Shown here in pieces: positions 1 to 14,300 of a DNA stretch of 64,000 nt; the first letter of the stretch is position 1, and each line of letters begins with the position of its first letter. This DNA comes from Colias croceus. Taxonomy: Eukaryota; Arthropoda; Insecta; Lepidoptera; Pieridae. The DNA is taken from positions 7,068,001 through 7,132,000 of the forward strand of contig NC_059549.1 of NCBI RefSeq assembly GCF_905220415.1, given 5' to 3'. The position numbers and the translations under genes are program-made. The notes under the pieces are model-generated. The model saw only the letters and a list, made by a program, of their open reading frames with translations, searched no databases and had not been told where the DNA came from.

Positions 1-792
1 ATAATCGAATTTATCAGAGAAATTTACGTCATCAAAACGAATTAAGCGGCACGCTTGGAAGCCTAATCATTTGTCCTCGGTTCTTATTTCCATGAGAATT
101 CCATACACTTTACCCATACCTTTGATATACTTATGTTGAAGCTATAAATAAGTTGACCATAATGGAAACAGTCAAAGAACTTAAGCCTACTTTACCTGCC
201 TATATGTATGCTATATTATGTTCTGAACGCTTACGGGCAACAATTGACACCTAATATGGTGCTATGAAAGCGTTTTTGTCCTAAATAGAGCAGATATACC
301 TTCAAAAAATATTTTTTTATAACTTTTCTGCAGAGGAAACTATTAATTTTCGTAAAATTTTATACCTAGTCGAAGTTACCTAAATTCCTTGCCATACAAA
401 TAACCTATATTCTATTCTTATCTAGCTTTTGGCAGTTAAGCCGTTTTAAATTATTGCCAACGTTATTTCGTCACTCTAATCAACAAGTTCTGCTTTGTAT
501 TAATCTCCCTGTGACAAAAACTATTATTTCATAATTTAATCGTCGCCTTGTACAGGTTGGAAACAAAAAATCTTTCATGAATGATGCTATTTAATCTGTT
601 AACATGAATTACATGACAGGGTTAGTACGCGATACCAAAGAACCAAGTAGATACGAAGAAGAAATGCTAAACGCCATAAAAACTTATCCCTTAAATTTAT
701 TTGCCGATTTTATACAGTCAATTTTGGTTGGTGCTTTACAACTAGGTGTTTTATGACGATTAACTTAAAGCGATGATGATGAGCAGGTCAGT
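1..792. other. Left edge, no secure gene
   Basis: AT-rich sequence without a gene I can defend. A 49-codon open stretch on the + strand (604 to 753) reads like protein (it contains TGLVRDTKEPSRYEEEM) and could be the last exon of a gene entering from the left, because an AG acceptor-like site lies at about 625. No upstream exon could be joined to it. A second short frame lies at 162-254. Both are treated as unproven. Confidence 0.4.
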
Positions 793-1179
793 TTAGCAGA
801 AGTGCATGTCCGTGAACGTTTTCTTGTCTTTGAATACGGAGCCCCAGGCGCCATAGTCCTTTTTCTCTTGCATTTTAGGTGGCTGAGTTGGTGCGATCAT
901 TGGTTTTCTGGAAATGTACAATAAACATTTTAACATTGTTGAATTAGAGTAAAATAAATGAAAGTAAAAAAGTTGACTATATTTCAATTTGAGTTTCATA
1001 GTTATCTGCTGACTTAAAGTTTCATTTTTATCGTGTCAAGTTACGTACAACATTCAAGTCCTACTTCATCAAAATTACAGCTGAAGAAATGCTCATACTC
1101 ACTTAAGTGGAGCTGGGAAGTCGAATTGTTTAACAAAGGAAGCTTTGCTAGCGGTTTTGATTTCGTCGCCGCGGGCCAT
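793..1179 (-). CDS. Small two-exon protein of unknown function, 63 aa
   Basis: Two exons on the minus strand, 1179-1103 and 907-793, join in phase (77 + 115 nt = 64 codons including TAA). The donor is AA|GTGAGT and the acceptor TTTCCAG|AAAA. The ATG at 1179 lies in a good context (CACGATGG). The protein begins MARGDEIKTASKAS and ends KKTFTDMHFC. It is rich in Lys, Pro and Phe, has no signal peptide or membrane segment, and ends in cysteine. The GC content of the two exons is clearly higher than that of the flanks, and the splice sites are strong, which supports a real gene. I do not recognise the family. Its small size, basic character and aromatic/proline pattern recall small axonemal or cytoskeletal proteins, but that is only an impression. 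Confidence 0.6.
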
Positions 1180-4100
1180 CGTGTTTGGGTGATGAAGCGA
1201 TGGGGATGGATGAGTAGACGTCAGGCGTGTGATCTATGGCACGTGTTGGATGTGGGTGAGCACCGCGTGTTCCAGACGGTTGCCGGTGTTCGCTCTACGA
1301 CTGCCTTTTCGGGTGCACAGGTTTTTAGCTAGCCTGAAATTTTATGGTGTCATATTAAAAACACCGTATCAATCGTCATTTCAACAGACCAAATGTATCA
1401 AATATTTTCTACGTTACTGCAGAGACTTTCGTTTCATTAGCTATAAATTCATAGGTATTTTATAACTAGGTTTGTTTAAAAATCTAGTAAGAAATTAATG
1501 ATGTTAAAACTATTGCTTTAACATTTATAGCAATTAAATTATCAGTCTTGTACGATGAGTAATGAAACATAAAACGATAATATTAGAAACATTAGTTCAA
1601 TACTTAATGCATGTCCATATAAATTATTATCCTTAGTACACAAATTTGCATAAAATATAGGTAATAATAATCCTGTATAAAACAGGATGGACCGCATGAT
1701 GCAACAATAACAGTTTCTATCATCAGCTAACCTCATTTCAATATTGTTTTCCAAGGGTCTTGGTTATTTACATAACCAAGTAATTTATTGTAATAGATTT
1801 GTTTGGATTGTAAAAGAAACCGTTTTTACTACAAAACAGGATACTTCTGTTAAGATTAAATACTAGTTTTTGAATTGATAACAAAAAATGTAAGAATTCA
1901 ATACCACTATAAAAACTTGCACAGAATCTTGTTTGTTGTTTGTAAATCAGTCGTCTAGAAAGCTTGTATCATAACTTCCATCCTATTTTTAGATGATTTT
2001 GTTTTTTTGTCGGTGGTTGCTCCTTTCACCGACATTTCCCAACATTTCCTAAGGTTCAATGACATTCAAAGTCTTGGTCCATTCGAACATCGTGTGACTG
2101 AGTTCAAACACGCGACCAAGGCGTGATCGAGTCTCCTTCTAGCTTGAGACGTAAAAATCAACCGGTTATTCTAATATTTTTAATAGAATATCTTGGTCGC
2201 AACTTTGCAGCATTTCATTTTACCTCATATTTAATTTAATATGGAATATGTAGGTAATCTGTCATATCGACATTGGTTAGATCTTGGTTAGATACATTTA
2301 TAACTCTTTTGTCATTACTGGAAGTAAGACCACGTTATATTGAAGAAAATTAGTTTAATGGTTTGCATCGTAGGCATCATACTACGCTTTGCAGAAACAG
2401 ACTAATCTCATGAATGTAAAAAAATACCGCGTGGGTAGGAGGAATCTCATTGTAAACTTTTATTAGACATGATTTTAAGGTCAAACATGTGCACAGGTTT
2501 CACATAGTATCACATAGAGTGAGATTAAATGGATTATAAAATTCCTGGATGGATAGTAGTATATAATTTTGATGGGATGAGATATTTTACCACGGTTCAA
2601 AGGAGCCTTTATAAGTATTTAGCATCCTTTAACAATCTCCAACAAAATCGCTCCGTTGCGACGTGAAAGAATGACATCGAGACAAATAGATAAAAATTAA
2701 ACATTTTTTTTCACAATACATGTTTATAGTTACTTAGTTACATTTTTTTATAAATCTTTAAAAAAAATAAGTCATATTTTTTACTATCTAATTAGAATGG
2801 GATAGGATTATGTATAAGATCTCATTTTAATAATATATTTTCTATGCTTATAATTTCCGTCTGTTAATAATTAGAGTCTAATGTGAATAGTCGGTACGAA
2901 CATTCTCTAGTTTTGAGGTAAGTGTAAGTATATGTATTACAAAGGGTACAATAATTCAAGTGACTCGATGCGAGTCAAAGCTTGTGGCATGTTGATTGTA
3001 TGAAAAAATAAATAAAATAAAAATGGAAAAAAATGTGCCATAATTTAATTTGGGACCCATAAATAGAGAGTGGTTGACTAATATACCTACCTACTTACTA
3101 CTAAACCAGTTATACTATAAACATGGAGTTATGCATTCAGAATATCCATGAGTCTACCTACCTACTACCTATAGTTATATATGTTATATCAGATACTTTG
3201 TAAGAGCAAATAGAATTATCTGAATACGATATCTGTTCATTATAAGTTTTAGTTTTGAGTGTAATAGAGACTATATAACATAACAGTACATAAGCCAGAA
3301 CAGACTGAAGTTTTGCGACAAATAAATTTTCCTCATTCATAATTCGACGAGAAAATTTTGACAAAATTAGTAAAAACAAACAAAATAATTTAAACACTAA
3401 TCAGGTTTCTTTTAATCTAGAGCCTGAACAGAACAACTTCCAGCTTTAAATTGTGGAACAGTAGGTATCATTCTCATATTTGTATCGTTCAACAATTTAA
3501 ATTTTGTGTGTGATTTATTAGAACTAATTTTTGTTGAGTTCATGTTGAATGAAAATTCAAGGCTCTTGAACATTTTGATAATTAGGGACAGTTATATTTT
3601 TGACCCATGTTTTAAATAAACCCGGGGAGGTTTTGTTTTTCTATTGTCAGGTACCTACTATTGAAGCAAGCCAAATAGGTATAGGTATGTGATTGCTATG
3701 TTCCTACACCTTAAATAAAGATACCTATGAATCTTTTGAAATAATATTTACGAGTTTTAAAGCCTTATTTTTTTTTTATGATGCAGACACTATGTTTGTA
3801 TTAAAGCAAGATACAACTTATTCTACATTTGTACACTATCTTAGCTCTATTTTTATTTTTAGCGGTCAAAAACGTACTTTTGTGATATTTAAGTTTGTCA
3901 TAGCCATGTTATAGCAATATATGTAAGTACATAGTATCTATTTTCTTAATAAAGAAAATATTAAAATTGCTTATGAAGTTACCATAAAAATGTTTCCTTA
4001 ATATAGATAACCAACCAGTTAAAATTATAGTCAAAAATATTTTTATTGTGATATTAAAGTATTCTTCAAATTCTGGCTTATATTTGAATAAATTAAAAAT

Positions 4101-5304
4101 ATGTAGTAATTAATGACAACACTTCATATTATAACAACAAATTATTTCAACATCGTTTAATGTATACCTACTAAGTTACTACCTAGTAGTTTTTTATCCA
4201 GCCAAATATAATATTATGTTCAATAGCTGCACCAAAAACATAATTAACCTAATTCACTTACTGCATGTTTACAACAAAATCCATCATCACTTAATTAATA
4301 AATCAATTGCTGACCTGGGAAGGAATTTATCGGTGATCGCAAATCTTCTCTTCGATCTTTTCATTAGCACCCAAGTTATTAAAAAAAAAATTAAAAAATA
4401 CTCTCCAATTGAAGAATTTTGCCGATTAATACGGGGACCGAATTAAAACTGAACGCAAGTATGGACAGTAGAGAGCTATATGTAAACCAGATTGACACCG
4501 GTTCTGACGTCACAATGTACCTCGTTTAACTTGTAGCGGAGCGTCATCATAATGTATTCTATGTTATTGGATTTTTCCAGTTGAATTTTTAATATTTTAT
4601 CCTTATTTTATTGTTAAATCATAGCTTAATAGACTAGTACATCTGTTCTTAGGCTTCAAAATTAAACATTTCTAACTGTTATAGCTAATAATTCATTATT
4701 CAATCATTTTGTAAACCCTACGTAAAGTATCCCAGCCATTCTTTCAGCATTTCTTAAGTATAACATATTTTATGATTAGTTTTAACAATTTTATAAAATG
4801 ATTCACTATTTATTAATTAAAATTAAAAAAAGTATTAATATCATAAGTATTTCAATGAAATAATTGACAATATTTAACGCAGCGTCCCAGATGTGCGGAC
4901 GTGATAAGTCACACAGCAACATTGTTTCTATACATGATTCAAAATTTAAATGAAAACAAATAGGTACTGAACTTTTAACTGTATTGAGGGAAATCAATCA
5001 ATATAGTTAGTACATTATTTAAGAGTACCTAAGAAATTAGACTAAAACAAACAAAGTTAGCTTTTGCAAAGCCTACCTACGATCGTACTTACTTGCTTTG
5101 TAAAGTTAAGTGTAAAGTTTCTTAATAAAAATGCAAATTTTATTTTTCATTCTTTTAATGTCGTTAATAACAATAGGTACAAATTAATACTTACCATATT
5201 TTGAGTATGAAATCATAATATATTATATATATGTATATATATTATACGTATGTTAAAAGGCCTATATCATAACATGTTTATTGTTTACATTTGGTATAAT
5301 ATAT
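1180..5304. other. Gene-free AT-rich interval
   Basis: About 4.1 kb between the small gene and the 3' end of IR93a. The first ~150 bp (to about 1330) is GC-richer and is probably 5' UTR or promoter of the small gene. The remainder is AT-rich with many short stops in all frames and short 'TACCTACCTAC' runs near 3090-3170. I see no exon with convincing splice sites. A slightly GC-richer patch at 4870-4925 was inspected and not joined to anything. Confidence 0.5.
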
Positions 5305-8300
5305 TCATTCTACATATGGCTTTATGACCACTCGTTCGTTTTTCTTCTTACGTCTGTTGTAGAACCATTCGGAAAGGAGCACGGTTGTAGCAGAGAAAAC
5401 ACCTAAATATTAAAAACATATAAAATAAACGTGTTTTATTTTGTGTAAATTTCACAACGCAAAACAATTAATTACATTATGTTACGTAATTTAATAGATA
5501 GTTTCATAAATATCGTTCTACAAGATATATAAACAGAAAGAAATGTAAATTTACCGATCTTGAAGACGGGATTTCCTTTCAACAAATATTAGATAAAACC
5601 TAAAATATATCGTAGGTAAACTAATCTGTATTCAAAAGAAATTCGTAGAGACATTTCATTTATAAAGTGGTCCGGGCACTAGGCAGCAGATTTTATTTTA
5701 GAACGTGAAAAACACGAGTTTTGGACGTGGTAGAGTGACCGCATTGACTGCGACTTAGCGACAAAAACAATTCCATCCATTTTTAATTTGATTCCACAGG
5801 ACATCCATTTTGCATAATGGGGTTATAAAATCTAAATATTTATTACAAAAGGAAAAAAACGACCCTTTAAAATATTTTAAAGTTACTGGTTTACATTGTT
5901 TTATTAGGTACTAAATTCGAGGGATGAAACGAATAAAGTGCGCTGTTCAGTGTCCATACTCCATAGCATGAGCAGAACTAATAATTTCACATATTCATTA
6001 TGAACATTATAATAAAATAATATCTATACCTAGTTATTGAAAGATGAAAATATTAGTTGTCAGGTCGCGTGGAGTCAGCTTTAGAAAGCATCGAAAATGT
6101 TCCAAATGAGAAAATGAATCTTATATAGGTAGATAATTGATCACTCACATAACTACAGTTAGGGCCACTTTCACCATGTGCTGTCCAATTTTCATACATG
6201 TAGGAAATATTTGTTATTTCGACTGACAGTTAAACAGAACCTATCCAGAAGCTGTGAAATCAGCTATAAATCTTTAAACAAATGTACATTTACCAAGAAA
6301 TAGAACAAAGAACGATCCCTGCATATCACTAAGGTTGACAGTGTGGTTATTGACTTCCCGAGTCGAGCTGGAGGTCTGCCAACACCGGTCACGCTTTGGC
6401 AGATAAGCACTTAACCATTTATTGATGAGCCCCGCTTTTTGCATGCGATTAATTCTGCAAGCAAGACCTTGAGGTTTGTATTAGGAAGAAGACAATTTTC
6501 ATGTCGCTTCCGATTAAAAAAAAATTATACTTAAAGCGATAAAATGATTCGTTTATATACCTACAAAATTTATTTTAAGAAAATTACAAAATTACATAAC
6601 ACTACATACTCTTTGTTTATTACTGGTAAATACGGACTGTCTGCTGGAACTATCATTGCTACTCGTTCTTCCATAAACTCCTCAGAACCTAAAATTTATA
6701 GTAGTTTTAGTTCTGACACTCTTTTGAAGCCATTAAAGTTTACTACTTACCTAATTCGTACATGTTCTTAATATTTTGGGACATTACTAACAAGTAACAA
6801 TGTCATGAAATATTATTAACAAACTTACTAAGCACAAAATCACAAGAGTCAGTAGCTAATGTGTCAGCTCGCATCAAATATTTTAATCTCAGTCTCCAAT
6901 CTATCATAACGTGACGTTCCTTACGCACACGGTTTAGTGAAGATCCTGAAACAAAAGGCAGAACTGACCTTTATTCTGTACCTTATATAAAGATAATTTC
7001 GTTTTATAAAGTTATTATTTGGTTAGCATTCAATTAATACCTAATCATGTATGAGCAACCGGTTGGGAATCCTTAACAGAGATAGAGAAATAATTTAAAA
7101 AATACTATTTAATGGATGTATATTTAACTTATTCTTATAGGCTAAATTGTATACAGCTATTATTTTATTACAGCTAACGAACCAGAGTCATCCTCAAGAG
7201 AACGATTTCAGTAATCTATATAGGGCAATCAGAGAATATTTAAAAACGAAGAAACGGTTTATCCGCTACAGAGTTATACCTACGGGGAATGGAAAAGGTT
7301 AATTTATTCCCTATTTAAGTTATATTATCCGTTCGAATAAAAGTGAACTGCAAAATTTCCCAGTACAGGAGCTTCAAACCAGCAGACAAGAAAAACGCAA
7401 CTTTTCAAACTTCTATTATCTGTCTAGCATAGATAAATTCATCATAACAAATGCTCACATAACAAACTCCTGTTTCTTTTTAAAAAAGAAATTGAAATTA
7501 GCAATGAAATAAGACTTGAAAAATTACTGATTTTAAAATAAATGAAATTGTCAGCCAAACAGAGGATGAATTAATTCGTGACGATTTGATAAGATGTCGT
7601 AACTAATATGCTAATACATAGGAAGATTATTTCGACCATATACTATCATAGAGAAACGCGATCGTCATTCGTTCAGTGCCCCTAAAGATTACCAATCAGC
7701 CTCTTAAAGTTATTTTTAAATTTTATGACTGCAAAAAAAAAACGTTCTTCCACAAACATGATACTTATTGTTCCATTTGGCGATAACTATATTTTTAGGC
7801 GTGTACAACAATTAGCAATTTTACGGCCAAACTTCTGGTGGTCGCGGACGAATTCTACCGCAATGAAAGCGGCTAGATGGAATGGATGGACCATTGGGGT
7901 TTTGGTCGGTAGGAAACTGACATAACGGCCCCTTCCCTGGTTGCCTTAGGTATCTATGCAAGATTTTCCCACTAAAAGGAAAGGTCAAACTTCTGGTTAT
8001 TATATATTATTATCTAGTTATTTATAACTAATCATTGTCAGCATTATTGAAACAATTCCATATCCCGAAATTGGAAGATATCTGAAAATAAATAATAAAC
8101 GAAGATATGACGTCACCAGTCATTAAGTTCGCGTCAGTCCCGCTGGGCGTTGTCATCTCAGCACCCTTCAGCAGAGATACGTACTTGGGCTCGTCAGAGT
8201 TCTGGAAAACGAGAAACGAGAAACTACAATATTCAGTTAAAATATAGAATTTTGAGATATGCTAAATCTTCTATTATTATGGTAAGTAGTCATTAACCAG

Positions 8301-11300
8301 TTTGGTGTAGAGATTAATCACATAAATGTATAAATATTTGTCAACAAAGTTATAACTGTGGAATTAACACATATTAGAATGTATAGAAATAACAGTTGTG
8401 TCTTACTTTCAATTGCATTTCCAAATAAGAGCCTTTATTAATTGACCACGTATACAAGTTACTTTGAGTAAGTTCGCTTATCGTCGTGATTGGAATTTCC
8501 AATTTAGGAAAAGTTAGGAAAGCAACGAGATTGCCTGAGTATGTTGTGACAACGACTAATACAACAATCCACCATGTTCCTACGACTAGCCTTCCACTAT
8601 CGGCCCTTGGGAGATACATCCCTCCTGAAACATTCAAAACTTTGGTAATAAGAATATGCATGCAATGTATGCTTAATATTATAATACTAAACCGCAACAG
8701 AAACCAATTTATTACAAAGGTCCGGTGGCTTCGTTCCCAATCAGTGTGTGTTCAAATAATGTATGACAAAACGTGCTATAAAAATTTTAAATATTGTGTT
8801 CAAAATCGCCCAGTAAATATTTTTACAACCTATCTCTACCTTAATTCTCAACATTTACTCAAAAAATGTTATCTGGTGTTTTATTCAACTTCTAGACACA
8901 TCCATGTACATTGTACGTACCCAAAATAAGTTAGGAAAAGTGTTTCAAACAACCGCAAATTTTATCACCGCAAGTTAAATATATCTACTGTAAACTTTTC
9001 ATTGCCGAACATTATTTTGTCGTTGCAAAATTCTACTAACAAACTCACTAAATTAGTCGTGAAACACTAACCTTGTTGCAATAAAGCTCCATAAACATAC
9101 CAAAGACAATTATGTATAGTTGCTAAGCCTCCTTCACGAGTTATTTCCATTGCATCGTAATATGGACTAAGTCTATGTATTATGAACAAAGTCGGTCCCA
9201 TTAATATAACAGCAAATCCTAAACAGAGCCATGTCTGAAAGCAATTACAAGTCTGAGCGCCTAGTACATGCTATGAATTACGATTTATAATGAAAGTAAA
9301 GAAAAAATATTGTTAGAAATAAAGGGTTTAATGTTATTTTGTACTATACAACTTCAACTAATTCGTGTAGGTATTAGACAGTCACTAATATCTTACATAA
9401 TTTAAGCACCTACAGATAATATACTTAATACTATGCCGATAATATAGTTTTAAAATATTTTAGCAAGAATGTTTTTAATAATTATATCGCAGCGCTTATA
9501 AACCGATTTAGTATTATGGTCTTAGGAATAAAGAGATGGTGCATTGGTTTTAACTTGACCGTTAAATGTGCGAAATGTAAACTTAAGTGTTTTGGCACAA
9601 ATTCAAAGCCAACTACATTTAACTATCAAAGCTAACGAGTTCATTTTACAATATTACTATTCAAGTACCACAAAGTAGATTCTAGTCTAATATAAATATA
9701 TAATCATAATCTGGCTATACGACAGATGCTTGTAGTAGTTTAAAGGTCATATTCATATGTGTGCAAAAATAAATATGCAGCTACGCATATTGTAGCTGCA
9801 TATTTATTTTTGCTTATATGACTATAAGTGTTATTTAAATTTATAACTTTTTCATGATCTGCCCTAGCAGGTTTCCCTATAAAGATCCATCTGTATGTAC
9901 AACAACTTCATATTTTAGATAAATTACCACCGTTTTCTTTTAAAAGTCATCCCTTGTCGTCTTTCTCCAGTACCTATAGTAGTATATTATCTGTGACCTT
10001 ACGTTCATTTAAATTCATATACAAAATTATGATTACATAGATAACAGAAATCAGAAGACTTACATCAGTTGTAAATGGCAGAAGGAACAATAAAGCTCTG
10101 CTGAGCTCCCGAGGTCGCGCTATTATGAAAGCGTACGGCTGTATGCTCACGGGAATCGTGTAATTTATACCTGTTATATGAAAATGACTTGAATAGAATT
10201 AAAAGGAATAGAATTTAAAGAAGATAAATTAAAGTATTGCTATCTTATGTATGAGGATAATTTGAAAGCAGTGATAACTCAATTAATTTGTGAGGAGCTT
10301 TGGTAAAATATTCGTTGGTTAGCATAATTTCAACTACTTATCGTCTTTTATTAGTCACTGTAGATATATAAATTACATTTTTCATACATAACAATACGAT
10401 TATTTCATAATTCCAAATAACACATATTTCTGTAGGCAGACAATGAACAACAGATATTGGTTGTTTGCAGGAAAAAACAAAAATTATAGGCACCAACTTT
10501 ATGAGGCATTCGAACATGTAACACATAAAATATATCTCCATTTCAATACGTATGAAATACAGGTAATACATCGTTATATATTACGGCCATTTATCCAACT
10601 TCCTTTACCGCGTTTAATTTAAATGTGAAATATTTTTCGCTGAGCGGTAATATGTTTTCGGAGTTGTAATGTCGCTAATAAAACGGATAGTTTGTTATAA
10701 TTTAAGTACAAATTAAACCTGATATAAACGAAATAATTTTTCTGTTCTCAATTCGAGTACAACTTTTAATAGCTTATTTTAAAAACAACAACTTTTCTGT
10801 TCCTGAATTGTAAATACCTACGCAAGATTGATGCAAAATCTAAACTGTATCTTATCACGAAGTATAATATTCATTTTGAATAGAATCAGGTATTTATCAA
10901 GGTACTATTTGTGAATCCATGCAACTTTAAATCACGTGGCTAATACGTGATATATCCGACCGCTCCTACGAGACAAACATTGTGTTTATGAATACATAAT
11001 ATTATGTAAACAAATACGTGACCGATGAAAAAAGTATATAAGGTTCTATTTTGTATAAAAAATCAGTGCAACTTGCAATAGAAGTTAAATATGTGTGAAA
11101 TTTTATATTGTTGTACTACCTACTTAATAATAAGACCGCAAGGCGAGATACTTAACCCCCCAAATTGATAATTATATTCGTATGTCACCTATTAAATTTA
11201 AATATGTTATATCTAACCTCGGGGTGGATCTGATAGAATAGTAATAGCGGCAGCCGCAATGGCTACTTTTCCTCTTGCAACAGCTGATAGAGTCAACTTC

Positions 11301-14300
11301 GCACTCGTGCTGTGCATCATCTGAAAATAATATAATACCCAAGACAATTCATATAATTATCTAAATCTTTAGGTTAATATCTACGTATGTGAATTGTTTA
11401 TCAAAAGTCGAGTAAGTGCCACCATTTATAACTCAAGAATAGCTGTTTGTTGTTTCATTTATTTGATTATTTGATTCAGGACTATACTAACTAGATAAAA
11501 TTTTTCAAAGAAACATTGTGAGCAGCTAATATAAGTGAGTATACTTATTATTTATATGTACTTACATCAGTAGATGTATCATTTGAAGAATCCTCCTTTA
11601 TGTGACCCGGAAGAACGATACGGATTCTTTAATAAAAATGAATTTTGTTATTGGAATAATGATGTGTTTTATTTTATTTGCCCTTTTGACAATTTAATGA
11701 AGCTCCCTATTTGAATGTAAATACCACAGGTAAATACTATGTTTGGAATGAAAAGAAAACAACGCTTTAATAAGAAATTCTATTTTTGCCTCTTCCAATT
11801 TAAATTGATTTTCCCCCTCACCTATTCGCTAAAGATATTGAAGACAAGTACTTTACCTGTTACCAAAGTTTTCAGGAATATAAATTGTATTATAATTATA
11901 ATAGATATTAATTTTATAAAGCTGAGGAGTTTGATTGTCCGATGCTCGCTATACAGAAAATATGTTGCTACAAATACGTACGTGAAGTTTTTGCTTTTAG
12001 CTAATTGACCAACGATATCGAACAATAGCCCTCCATAGCTGATGATAGCGCCAGAAGCATTCGCTTGCAGTATCGTCCATGGAGGATTCTTAAACAAATT
12101 ATTAGAATCAACAATATCTAGGTACTATAATTACTAGGTACTTGCTCAAGAGAAACAGTTTCATAAATATTATCATTCGATTCAAGCGAAGCAAATACAA
12201 GCATATTTACAGAACATTAAAATATTTTCTCTGTTATGAGAGAATTGATTATAAGGTACCTAATCAACATGTTTAATGAACATTGAAACTTACATGATAA
12301 GTTAAAATAGGCAGTTCTTTTCCCCGAAACCCATGCTGAATGTGTGGGAATAAAACATCTTCAAATTTTATACCATCAATCGGCCGCCAAAAACCGACCT
12401 GGTAAAAATGAATTAATTAAATTCTAAATATCGACTGTAGTGGAATTGGAAGAAGGGGCATATTAAAAATATACTTATTATAAATAATATACATATTTTT
12501 AAATGCAAATTCCAAGCTAAGAATCCCATTTTTCAATCGTCGTCTGCATCATCTTTGCCACATACTTTTATTTACTTTGTATCTAGCATTGCCATGTTTT
12601 TACCTTATGAATAAATACTTACTTGTAATAAATTTACATGCTCTATGAGGATATTAGTGTAGTTATCTTCTTTATTACTTATAATATTATCTGTTTGTCG
12701 TCTGTATGTTGCTCCCCATGTGTCTGCAGCCAGAGCATGCCAAGTACTACAGTTTCCACATTTACTAAAAGTCGATATATGTTGCTAAAGAAAAAAATTA
12801 TAACTTTAAAACCAAAATATAAAGGCACTACGACATTACGAAATAATACTACGATAATATTATTCTCTCACATGAAATGAATGTAACACATTTTCACGGC
12901 CCCAAAATTTTTTGATTAAAGTACCTATGTTTCGACAAATATACGAAATTGAGATGTAGGTAGGTACGTAGGTACATTATTTCGATTATTCGATCCCCAG
13001 TGGCGACATTGTGGCCATTCAAATAATTTATTACCTTTGTTTTCATAATTCATACGTTTACATTATCAATATTTAACATCACAAAATGATGATGTACCTA
13101 CTGGCTGGCATTTTAAATAAGTATCTTTTTTTATCTTATATTAGACCTTTGCGACTCAATTATCACTCTAAAAATTAATATAAGTACCTAGTGCCCTTTT
13201 TTTTCTTTTTGTGATTTTTCAGTGTGTTACAGAAGTCTGTTATACAATACCTACACATCATTATCTATCTATTAAAATCTCCTATAGATAAGATAAATAG
13301 AGAAGTAAACAGTTTATTCCAATAACTATATAAAACAGAAAACAGTCAGAATCATGAGACCAGCTGCTGCTGATATGCGGCCAAAACCGCTTGAGGGTAT
13401 AAGAATTAAAGAAAAATAAAATAGTACCTCTAACAGTTATAAGCCAGATTAATGTCTCACAGTTTTTGTAAAACTCATGTGAAATGGTTTGGTAAATTTT
13501 ATGAATTTTTTGTGTATATTTAAAAAGTCGGAGAATGTATCGCAAAATGTTTTTATATCAAATATGATAAGTGTCCTGGCAGAATAACGTTTACCAACTT
13601 GTTATTATAAAAATAACTATAAAAAAACCTGCATATGGCGCAATAACATATCTCGTCTCTGTCTTTTAGTGGGTCTAATGGCTTCCCACTCTTCATCAGA
13701 AACCTGAGCAGCAACGTCAAACTCTTCTTGTACTGCTTCATCTAACGCTGATATGAAAGCATTCATCAGCTCTTTGCAATAACATAATATACCATTCTGT
13801 AACATAACCTTATTTTCAGAGATACTAGGTATAATATTATATTAATGATCAACTACGTCTACGTCTTTTTGAAATCATAAAATTATTGTTGTAAAAGAAT
13901 TAATTTAAGTTTATTCGCTGTTGAAATTAAAGAACTGGCTTGATTAACTCCTATGTTTTGTGAAGAACCTATGATAGGTACCAATCGAATTTTGTTGATA
14001 GATTTGCGATTAAATTACCCACCTGACATTCAGAGCTTACATCTGTCCTGTTGTAAATGTAGGCAATATTTTCACCTTCGTATAAATCATTTATCAAATT
14101 TGATAGATTTCCTCTACGTGTACTCGTATCTGATACTATATACAACCACTGGGCAAGCGTGTGCGACATGCCGAGATCGCGAGCTGTTTCAGCCATAGTC
14201 GTCACTACATCAGACGTTACAATCGCTATGAAATTTTCACCTAGAATAGAGACATTTCTGTTCAAAGCTCCGCAATAGCGTACAACAAATACCCCAATAT

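Noticed and set aside
5220..5250. AT-rich TATATATA stretch as a promoter
   Set aside because: It lies downstream of the IR93a stop codon and is a simple AT run.
8486..8929. 147-codon + strand open frame
   Set aside because: Antisense to IR93a exon 14, whose minus-strand frame carries clear M2 channel sequence.
11822..12008. IR93a exon 9 continuing past 11982
   Set aside because: The open frame goes on, but the translation becomes hydrophobic AT-rich text. A GTACGT donor at 11982 joins in phase to the conserved exon at 11626 (TIRIVLPGHIKED).
13282..13545. Minus-strand frame with SSGFGRISAAAG near 13380 as an IR93a exon
   Set aside because: It has no fitting phase, and the IR93a chain is complete using the exon at 12784-12623 instead.
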